Positions 57,014 to 64,000 of a stretch of DNA of 64,000 nucleotides are shown here, in pieces (within the stretch, counting starts at the first letter, position 1; the number at the start of each line of letters is the position of its first letter). The notes beneath the pieces are model-generated. The model searched no databases and was not told the origin of the DNA. It was given only the letters and a program-made list of their open reading frames with translations. Origin of the DNA: Desulfuromonas sp. DDH964 (lineage in GTDB: Bacteria > Desulfobacterota > Desulfuromonadia > Desulfuromonadales > DDH964); NCBI RefSeq assembly GCF_001611275.1, contig NZ_CP015080.1, forward strand, positions 744,001-808,000, given 5' to 3'. A program made the position numbers and the translations under genes.

Positions 57014-60000
57014 GAACCCTCGCCCCGGGGGTGTGCCAGACCCTCGACCAGGCCGTCGAACTGGTCGAGAGAGAGACCGGAAAAGTCAAAGTCGACCGGG
57101 GTCGCCTGACTCCCCTGGCGGGCACAGCAATGTTCGACGAGACTCTCCAGCCAGGCGGTGAAACCGGCCGCCAGAGCCGTGACTCGCGCCAGGGGATAAT
57201 GCTCCTGGTGATAGTGAAACTGGACGCTGAGGCGACCATCGGCGATCAGTGCCGCGACGTCGAGGAGATGCCAGGCCCGGGCCGCCGGGGAGATTTCGGC
57301 GCCGGTCGGCTCTGGAGCCTGGGTGAAGAAGCTCCCCGGCGCGGCGGCAAACTCGCCAAGAAAGTTGAAGCCGACCCGTTCCGACCCGAGCAGTGCGGGC
57401 CACCTTTCCGGTGGGTGAAGCAGGCCAAAGCCCAACCCGCGCGACGGCACCCGTCGCAGCTGCTCCTTGACCGCTACGGTGAGGCGTCCCGGGTCCTGGG
57501 CGGCAACATCGAGGGTCAGGGGCCAGAGGGTGGTAAACCAGCCGAGGGTACGCGAGATGTCGCAGCCGACCAGGGGTTCGCGGCCGTGTCCTTCCAGGGT
57601 CAGCGCCGTCCGTGGCGCGCCTGCGGCTACAGCCAGGGCCTTGGCAAGAGCTGCGGTCAGCAGTTCTTCGGTGCGGGTCTGGTAGGCCCGGTTGGCGGCG
57701 CCGGTCAGCTGGGCGGTGAAGTCGCTGCCGAATTGCAGGGCATGGGTCCGCTTGTCGGCGAAACGGCCCGGGTCGATCATGGCGGGGCCGACGGGCGCTT
57801 GCACCTGGGCCTCCCAATAGCTCCGCTCGGCTTGCACGCTGTCGGTTGCGGCCAGTCTGTCAAGGGCGAGGGCCCAGTCCCCGGGGCTGGCGGTCGCTGC
57901 CGGCAGTTCGATCGGCCGGCCGGCACTCGCCGCCCCATAGGCGTTTTCCAGGTCCGCCAGCAGCAGACGCCAGGAGACGCCATCGGTAACCAGATGGTGG
58001 CAAGTCAGAAAGAGACGGTCCCCTTCCGGGCGCTGGAACAGGACCGCCTTGAACAGGGACCCGGCAGCCAGGTCCATGCGGCGGTAAACCCGTTCGATCT
58101 CGTTGTTGATCTCGGCCCCTTGCGGCAGCGGACAGATGCAGAGATCGAGTTCATCCGCTGGCAGAATGGACTTCTCCCAGCCTTCCTTGCAGCATCGGTA
58201 GCGGCTGCGCAAGGCATCGTGGTGGGCCACCAGCGCCTCCAGGGCCGCCCGCAGGGGCGCGGGATCGATGCTGGCCGCTGCCGCGAGCAGGACGCTCTGG
58301 TTGAAATGGCCGGGGGCCGCGGGCTGGGTGGCGAAGAACCAGCGTTCCACCGGGGTCAGCGGGACCAGACCATGGACCCGGGGCGGTTGCGGCTGGGCCT
58401 GGGGCTGCAGCGGTTGCACCCGGCCGGCGAGAGCCCGTACCGTCGGCGCCTCGAAGAGATCGAGAACCTGGAGCTGCCAGCCTGCTTCCCGCAGGCGGCC
58501 GACGGCGACAATCGCCTTGATCGAATCGCCGCCGGCGGCGAAGAAGTCCTCGTCGACGCCGAGCCCGTCGCGGCCGATGACCTGAGCGAGCAGTTGCGAA
58601 AGTTCCCGCTCCAGGTCCGTGGTGGGGAGGCTGGCCGGGGCGGTGGTCGACAGCAGCTCGGCCTGGCGGGGGGAGGGGAGCGCAGCGCTCTCCACCTTGC
58701 CGTTGCGGTTCAGGGGGAGGGCGTCCAGGGGGATGAAGAAGCCGGGAATCATATAGCCGGGGAGCCAGGCGCCGAGGTAACGGCGCAATTCGTCGGCGTC
58801 GGGGGCGGGAGCGCCGGGTTGCAGGGTAAAGTAGGCCGCCAGGGTTTCCACCGCACCGCTGGCCGGGTCGCGCAGCGGATGGACATAAACCTCGCGCAGG
58901 TCCGGCATGGCCAGCAGGCGGTTCTGGATCTCCTGGAGTTCGATCCGGTAGCCGCGCAGCTTGATCTGGGCATCGATGCGGCCGACGAACTCCAGGTCAA
59001 AATTGGGTTCGAAGCGGACCAGGTCGCCGCTGGCATAGAGGCGTTCGCCGCTCCCCGCCGGATCGGCCACGAAGCGGGCCGCCGTCAAATCGGCCTGCCG
59101 ATGGTAGCCGCGCGCCACCCCGGCGCCGCCGATGAAGAGCTCCCCGAGCGCGCCGGGCGGCACTGGGCGGCCCGCGGCGTCGAGGACGCGGATGGTGGTG
59201 TTGGCGATCGGTTTGCCGATCGGCAGCCGCCAGAGGGCCGGGAGCCTGCGCGGCAGCGGATGGAAGGTGGCGAAGGTGGTGGTCTCGGTCGGGCCGTAGA
59301 CGTGTACCAGTTCGGTCCCTTCCCCCAGCTGCTCCAGGGCATGCCGGACCGGTCGCAGGCTCGCCTCCTGCCCACCGAAGAAGATCTGTTCGCACCCCGC
59401 CAGCGCCTCCGGGACCGTTTCTGCCAGCTGGTTGAAGAGGGCGGTGGTCAGGAAGAATTTGCTGATGCGTTCCTGGCGCAGGTAGGCGCCAAGGGTCTCC
59501 GGGCTGCGCAGTACCGATGTTTCCGGCAGGCAGAGGGTGGCGCCGTTGAGCAGGCTCATGAAGATGTCGAAGGTCGAACCGTCAAAGGCGTAGCTGGAGA
59601 GCTGCAGAAAGCGGTCGCCGGGCCGGCCCTGGCAATAGTCGGTCTGTTTGACCAGGCGCACCACGTTGCGGTGTTCGACTGCCACTCCCTTGGGGCGGCC
59701 GCTGGAACCGGAGGTATACATGAGATAGGCGAGGTCGCCGGGGCGGGCCCGGGACGGGAAAGGCGGGACCTGTTCCGGCAGGTTCCGGATCAGGGTCTCG
59801 ACGGCGACGACTGTCGCCCGTGTCGGCCCCTCTGTCGGCAGCTGCCGGGCCACCGTCTCGTTGCGTTGGTCGGTGACCAGCAGAACCGCCTCGCAGTCCG
59901 CCAGGAGAAACGCCAGGCGTGCGGCCGGAGTCTCCGGTTCCAGGGGGACATAGGCGGCGCCGAGCTTGAGCACCCCGAAGATCGTCGCCAGCATCGCTGG

Positions 60001-63000
60001 ACCGCGTTCGAAGAGGAGGGCGATGGCCCGGCCATGCAGGTCGCCGTGGCGCTGCTGCAGGGTCGCAGCGACCAGGTCCGAAGCCTGGTCGAGCCAGCGG
60101 TAGCTGTAGTGGCCGCTGCGATGCACCAGGGCACAGGCCTCCGCATCCCGTGCCACCTGCTCGGCAAAGAGTTCCGGCAGGCTTTGTGGCGGCAGCTCTC
60201 TGGCAGTGGCGTTGATCCGGGCGAGGGCCGCCCTGGTCGCCAGCGGCAGCAGTTCGAGATCGCCGACGGCGGTCTCGGGAGCGGCGAGGGCCGCTTCGAG
60301 GAGGGTCTCCAGGCAACGGAACCAGCCGGCGACGGTGGCGGCGCGAAACAGGTCGCTGCAGTATTCGATCTCCACCCGGCTGGCATCGGCGCTGAAATAG
60401 AAGGTCAGGTCGAAATGGCTGACCGGGCGGCGCAGGGGCAGCGGCTCCAGGCGCAGTGGGCCGAGGTCCGAGGCGACTGCCGCGCTGTTCTGCAATGCCA
60501 GGACCACGTCGAACAATGGATTGCGGGAGGTGTCGCGGATCAGTCCCAGCTCGTCGACGAGGCGGTCGAAGGGGTAATCCTGATGCTCCAGGGCGGCGGT
60601 GTGGGTGTGATGGACGCGGCGCACCAGCTCGGCAAAGGGCTCCTGCGGATCGAGCCGATCCCGCAGCGGCAGGGTGTTGACAAAGAAACCGACCAGTCCC
60701 TCCAGGTCGGGATGGCGGCGGCCGGCGGCGGGGGCGCCGACAATCAGGTCGGTCGTGCCGCTGAGGCGGTAGAGGAGGGTCTTGACCAGGGCCATCAGCA
60801 GGTCGAAGAGGGTCACCTGCAAACGGTCGACGAACTGTTGCATGGCGGCGACTTGCGCCGGCGGCAGGCAGAAATCGAGGGTCTCCCCGGCAAAACTCTG
60901 TACCGGCGGGCGGGGGAAGTCGGTCGCCAGTTCGAGGGTCGGGATCGGTCCGGCGAACTGCTGGCGCCACCACTGGCCGCTGGCCGCCAGCTCGGCGCTG
61001 CCGACCTGGGCCGCCTGCCAGGCGCAGAAGTCGCGGTAGTGCAGCCCTCCCGCCGGCAGCGCCGGGGCGCCGCCGCTGGCGAGGGCGGCGTAGCTGTGGC
61101 TGACTTCCCGCTGCAGCACCCCCATTGACCAGCCATCGGCGACGATATGGTGGAGGTGGAGCAGCAGCCAGGCTTCGTCCTGAGCAGTGTGCAGCAATTT
61201 GATCCGCCACAGTGGGCCCTGCGCCAGATCGAAGGGTTTTTCCCCCTCCTGGCGCGCCAGGGCTGCGGCGGCGGCCTGGGGATCGCTGACCGAGCGCAGG
61301 TCGACTTCCTCGATCCGGAAAGCACCGGCGGGCCGGACAACCTGGCGGACGGCGCCGTCCCGCAGCACGAACCGGGTCCGCAGCGACTCATGGCGCACCT
61401 CCATGGCGGCGAAGGCCGCGGCCAGGGCAGTGCTGTCAAGGGGGCCGTGCAGGCGGCTGACACCGAAGAGGGTATAGGGCGTGTGCGCATCCGCGCGCAT
61501 TTGATCGATGGCCCAGAGGCGCTGCTGCGCGGCCGAGAGGGGGTAGTCGGCCGCCGTGGCGCGGCGCGGGATCGGCGCGAAATGGCCCTGCCGCTGCCGG
61601 TCGAGAAAGGCGGCCAGGCGCGCAACGGTCGGATGGGCGTAGATCTCCCGCAGGAGAACCTGCGCGCCGCACTGGCGGTGGAGTCGGGCCGCGAGCTGCA
61701 TTGCCCGGATGCTCTGGCCACCGGCTTCGAAGAAATGGGTCTCGCGGCCGGGGGAGGTGAGCTGCAACAGGTCGGCAAAAAGGGCGGCGACCAGCTTCTC
61801 GGCGGGCGTCTGCGGCGGCGCCGTGACCTTCGCCGGCGGTTGCGCCAGCGCCAGCAGGGCGGTGCCGTCCAGTTTGCCGTGGCGGTTGAGGGGGAGCTGC
61901 GCCACCGCCAGCAGCTGCTCCGGGACCATGAAGGCGGGGAGGCGTGCGGCGAGAAAGGCGCGCAGCTCGGCACTGCCCGGCGCCGGCTCGGCGGCGACGT
62001 AGGCGGCCAGCAGGCTGCTGTAGATCCCCGCCTCCCCCACCGGCACCACCGCCGCGTCGCGCAGCTGCGGATGGGCGGCGAGGGCCTGGCGGACCTCCTC
62101 CAGTTCGATGCGGTAGCCGCGGACCTTGACCTGGTCGTCGCGGCGACCGAGAAAGCGGAGCTCGCCGTCGCTGCCGCGCCGGGCGAGATCGCCGCTGCGG
62201 TAGAGGCGCTCCCCCGGCAGGGCCGGGCTGGCGGCGAAGGCGCGGGCGGTCAGCTCCGCCTGGCCGAGATAGCCGTCGGCCAGGGCGCTGCCGCCGAGGG
62301 CGAGTTCGCCGACGACGCCGTCGGGGACGAGCTCCCCCTGGTCGTCGAGCAGATAGCAGTTGACATTGGCGATGGGGCGGCCGATGGGGAGGGGCTCGGG
62401 GATCGGCTGGGTCGCCGCGACCGGGTAGAGGGTGGCGCAGACGGTATTCTCGGTCGGACCGTATCCGTTGAGGTAATGCAGCCTGGGTGCGAACTGGCGT
62501 ACCAGCTGCGGGCTCGGCCGTTCGCCGGCGCTGACCAGCGTTTTCAGTCCGTCCAGGTCACCGGGTTCGAAGTTGGCCAGGTAGGCGGGCGGAGCAATCA
62601 GGACCGTGACTCGCTGGCGCTGCAGCAGGGCCGCCAGGCTCGGCGGATCGTCGATCTGCGCCTCGCTGCTGCAGACCACCGCCGCCCCCTGGGCCAGGGC
62701 CGGGAAGACCTCGGCGACGAAGGAGTCGAATCCGGGGGAAGCAAATTGAAGGACCCGATCATCGGCGCCGAAATGGAGGGCAACCGGCAATTCCCGGGCC
62801 AGATTGAGGATGCCGCGATGGGGGACCACGACCCCCTTGGGACGTCCGGTGGAGCCGGAGGTGTAGATCACATAGGCGGCCTCCTCCGGCCGCGGCGGTC
62901 GCGGTAGCGGCGCGGCGTCCCCTTCCGCCAGCTGCCGGGCGGCGACGGAGGGGCCGCTCTGCGGCCAGGACGGCGCGTCCGTCTCGGCACAGCGGATGAC

Positions 63001-64000
63001 CAGCACCGGTGCGGCATCGCGCGCGAGCAGGGCGATGCGCTCCTGCGGATAGCGGGCGTCGATGGGGAGGTAGACCGCCGCCGCCTTGAGGACCGCCAGG
63101 GCCGCCAGCACCGTCCAGGGTCCGCGGCTGCAGTGCAGAGCGACCCGGCTGCCCGGCGTCACGCCGTGCCCAGCGACCAGGGTCGCCGCCATCCGGTCAC
63201 TGATCTGGTCGAGCTCCCGGTAGCTCCAGCCCTCCTCCCCGGCGATGAGCGCCGGCGCCTGCGGCCGACGGCGGGCCTGGTCGCGGATCAGATCGATCAC
63301 CGTGAGCCCCTCCGGCAGCGGTCGGCACGGGCCGCGGGAGAGGGCCAGCAGCCGCTCACGCTCCTCACCACACAAAAGTTGCGCCCGGCCGACGGCCTCC
63401 TGCGGCGCGGCGCTCAAAGAGCGGGCGAGCTGCTGCAGGTGGCCGGCCAGGGCGGCGACCGTAGCGGCCTCGAAGAGAGCGCTGGCGTAGTTGATCTGCA
63501 ACCCCAGCTCCTCTCCCTGCGGGGCAAAGAGGAAGGAGAGATCGAAACGGCTGGTCTGCTCAGGGAGTTCCAGCGGCGCGATGCGCAAGCCGTCGACGGC
63601 GAAGAGGGGCGCCTCGTTATTCTGCAGCACCAGCAGCACGTCGAAGAGGGGGGCGCGGGCCGTGTCGCGAGGGAGGCGCAGTTCATCGACCAGGCGGTCG
63701 AAGGGGTAGTCCTGGTGGGCGAAGGCCACCAGGGTCGTTGTTTTAACCCGTTGCAGCAGAGTGAGAAAATCCTCCTCGGGGGCGAGGGTCTCACGCAGGG
63801 CGAGGGTATTGACGTAGAAGCCGACCTGCTCCTCCAGTTCGGGGTGAGTGCGGCCGGCGCTGACGGTGCCGATGATCTGCTCGCGCTGCATGGTGTAGCG
63901 GTAGAGCAGCACCCGCAGCAGCGCCTGCAGAACCATGAAGAGGGTGGCGCCCTGGGCGACGGCGAGGTCGTTGAGGCGGCGGGTCAGGGCAGCGTCGAAG
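57007..64000 (-). CDS. NRPS, 5' end outside window: C*-A-PCP-C-A-PCP-E
   Basis: At least 2330 residues; the frame is open through the right edge and the true start is not visible. The first C domain is cut before its HHxxxDG motif. A1 (about 63300-61830; pocket code DSAIVAGVC, no firm match) precedes PCP1 (Ser codon 61713). C2 has HHIVADG (about 61140), A2 has YLMYTSGSSGRPKG (about 59700) with code DGFFFGVTF, similar to aliphatic Ile-type codes, and PCP2 has its Ser codon at 58524. An epimerisation domain follows (CHHLVTDGVSW near 57990, LEGHGREPLVG, GWFTTLWPL), so the second residue should be D-configured. The stop TAA (57009-57007) overlaps the start of the terminating NRPS, whose first C domain has the LTPLQEGILFH opening common after E domains. 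Confidence 0.9.
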   Translation of the reverse strand, partial: FDAALTRRLNDLAVAQGATLFMVLQALLRVLLYRYTMQREQIIGTVSAGRTHPELEEQVGFYVNTLALRETLAPEEDFLTLLQRVKTTTLVAFAHQDYPFDRLVDELRLPRDTARAPLFDVLLVLQNNEAPLFAVDGLRIAPLELPEQTSRFDLSFLFAPQGEELGLQINYASALFEAATVAALAGHLQQLARSLSAAPQEAVGRAQLLCGEERERLLALSRGPCRPLPEGLTVIDLIRDQARRRPQAPALIAGEEGWSYRELDQISDRMAATLVAGHGVTPGSRVALHCSRGPWTVLAALAVLKAAAVYLPIDARYPQERIALLARDAAPVLVIRCAETDAPSWPQSGPSVAARQLAEGDAAPLPRPPRPEEAAYVIYTSGSTGRPKGVVVPHRGILNLARELPVALHFGADDRVLQFASPGFDSFVAEVFPALAQGAAVVCSSEAQIDDPPSLAALLQRQRVTVLIAPPAYLANFEPGDLDGLKTLVSAGERPSPQLVRQFAPRLHYLNGYGPTENTVCATLYPVAATQPIPEPLPIGRPIANVNCYLLDDQGELVPDGVVGELALGGSALADGYLGQAELTARAFAASPALPGERLYRSGDLARRGSDGELRFLGRRDDQVKVRGYRIELEEVRQALAAHPQLRDAAVVPVGEAGIYSSLLAAYVAAEPAPGSAELRAFLAARLPAFMVPEQLLAVAQLPLNRHGKLDGTALLALAQPPAKVTAPPQTPAEKLVAALFADLLQLTSPGRETHFFEAGGQSIRAMQLAARLHRQCGAQVLLREIYAHPTVARLAAFLDRQRQGHFAPIPRRATAADYPLSAAQQRLWAIDQMRADAHTPYTLFGVSRLHGPLDSTALAAAFAAMEVRHESLRTRFVLRDGAVRQVVRPAGAFRIEEVDLRSVSDPQAAAAALARQEGEKPFDLAQGPLWRIKLLHTAQDEAWLLLHLHHIVADGWSMGVLQREVSHSYAALASGGAPALPAGGLHYRDFCAWQAAQVGSAELAASGQWWRQQFAGPIPTLELATDFPRPPVQSFAGETLDFCLPPAQVAAMQQFVDRLQVTLFDLLMALVKTLLYRLSGTTDLIVGAPAAGRRHPDLEGLVGFFVNTLPLRDRLDPQEPFAELVRRVHHTHTAALEHQDYPFDRLVDELGLIRDTSRNPLFDVVLALQNSAAVASDLGPLRLEPLPLRRPVSHFDLTFYFSADASRVEIEYCSDLFRAATVAGWFRCLETLLEAALAAPETAVGDLELLPLATRAALARINATARELPPQSLPELFAEQVARDAEACALVHRSGHYSYRWLDQASDLVAATLQQRHGDLHGRAIALLFERGPAMLATIFGVLKLGAAYVPLEPETPAARLAFLLADCEAVLLVTDQRNETVARQLPTEGPTRATVVAVETLIRNLPEQVPPFPSRARPGDLAYLMYTSGSSGRPKGVAVEHRNVVRLVKQTDYCQGRPGDRFLQLSSYAFDGSTFDIFMSLLNGATLCLPETSVLRSPETLGAYLRQERISKFFLTTALFNQLAETVPEALAGCEQIFFGGQEASLRPVRHALEQLGEGTELVHVYGPTETTTFATFHPLPRRLPALWRLPIGKPIANTTIRVLDAAGRPVPPGALGELFIGGAGVARGYHRQADLTAARFVADPAGSGERLYASGDLVRFEPNFDLEFVGRIDAQIKLRGYRIELQEIQNRLLAMPDLREVYVHPLRDPASGAVETLAAYFTLQPGAPAPDADELRRYLGAWLPGYMIPGFFIPLDALPLNRNGKVESAALPSPRQAELLSTTAPASLPTTDLERELSQLLAQVIGRDGLGVDEDFFAAGGDSIKAIVAVGRLREAGWQLQVLDLFEAPTVRALAGRVQPLQPQAQPQPPRVHGLVPLTPVERWFFATQPAAPGHFNQSVLLAAAASIDPAPLRAALEALVAHHDALRSRYRCCKEGWEKSILPADELDLCICPLPQGAEINNEIERVYRRMDLAAGSLFKAVLFQRPEGDRLFLTCHHLVTDGVSWRLLLADLENAYGAASAGRPIELPAATASPGDWALALDRLAATDSVQAERSYWEAQVQAPVGPAMIDPGRFADKRTHALQFGSDFTAQLTGAANRAYQTRTEELLTAALAKALAVAAGAPRTALTLEGHGREPLVGCDISRTLGWFTTLWPLTLDVAAQDPGRLTVAVKEQLRRVPSRGLGFGLLHPPERWPALLGSERVGFNFLGEFAAAPGSFFTQAPEPTGAEISPAARAWHLLDVAALIADGRLSVQFHYHQEHYPLARVTALAAGFTAWLESLVEHCCARQGSQATPVDFDFSGLSLDQFDGLVEGLAHPRGEGSW
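61786..64000 (-). repeat. Duplicated NRPS module segment, copy in the upstream NRPS gene
   Basis: Counterpart of 50684-52898 at a constant offset of 11102. The window ends inside the repeat, so its right boundary is unknown. Apart from the core block only scattered single-base differences are seen. Confidence 0.9.
62463..62816 (-). other. Divergent A-domain core (substrate pocket) in copy 2
   Basis: Counterpart of 51361-51714: same length, different sequence, flanked on both sides by near-identical DNA. The encoded segment runs from after the A3 loop (NLARELPVALHFG) to just before YGPTENTV. Confidence 0.85.

Noticed and set aside
57031..61128. A plus-strand open frame of 1365 residues opposite the NRPS gene
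   Set aside because: It is the mirror of a GC-rich coding frame; its composition (rich in G, R, Q) has no domain logic, whereas the opposite strand has clear NRPS motifs.

Overview
This is a GC-rich bacterial window (coding density above 90 %, typical Shine-Dalgarno starts). Gene content suggests a Desulfuromonadales/Geobacter-type deltaproteobacterium: a complete 14-subunit complex I operon with a NuoB-C-D fusion, a REC/PATAN/J-like/TPR protein, multi-PAS hybrid kinases and a candidate selenoprotein. This assignment is inference from gene style, not from a marker gene.

Layout. 1-7.3 kb is a mixed housekeeping region: the 5' part of a GhrA-type 2-hydroxyacid dehydrogenase, a decayed coding remnant, two small genes, a five-PAS hybrid histidine kinase, a metal-type permease interrupted by one in-frame TGA (possible selenocysteine), rnhA, and a frameshifted TatT-like lipoprotein. 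7.4-22.4 kb is the nuo operon (nuoA, nuoBCD, nuoE to nuoN), with a candidate promoter before nuoA and a strong intrinsic terminator after nuoN. Two foreign-looking insertions sit inside the operon: a GxxExxY gene bordered by inverted CACGGAGACAC-type repeats between nuoF and nuoG, and an AT-rich palindromic repeat between nuoI and nuoJ. 22.4-26.6 kb holds three tandem lipoprotein caspases that share a C-terminal caspase domain but have three different N-terminal domains. 26.6-31.0 kb, on the minus strand, carries two small membrane proteins, the REC/PATAN/J-like/TPR protein, mltG and plsY.

31.2-64.0 kb, all on the minus strand and running past the right edge, is one tightly coupled operon for a hybrid PKS-NRPS product. 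In transcription order it encodes an NRPS (C*-A-PCP-C-A-PCP-E, truncated by the window), a terminating NRPS (C-FkbH-PCP-C-A-PCP-TE), a class C beta-lactamase-like lipoprotein, a SyrD/PvdE-type cyclic-peptide exporter, an SPFH protein, a branched-chain-amino-acid-type binding protein, a 3962-residue PKS-NRPS (AT-ACP-KS-AT-ACP-aminotransferase-C-A-PCP-C-PCP-C) and an AsnB-type amidotransferase.

How the cluster should work (inference). The PKS part resembles the beta-amino-fatty-acid module of mycosubtilin/iturin synthases, but acyl loading is by an AT rather than an acyl-AMP ligase. A predicted glycine is then added, and a C-PCP module without an adenylation domain follows. The FkbH domain should load a glyceryl unit from the glycolytic pool and introduce an ester linkage, and the TE releases the chain. 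The product would be a beta-amino-acyl, glycerate-containing depsipeptide. The two NRPS genes carry near-identical module copies that differ only in a 354-bp block covering the substrate pocket of the A domain, a textbook trace of A-subdomain exchange.
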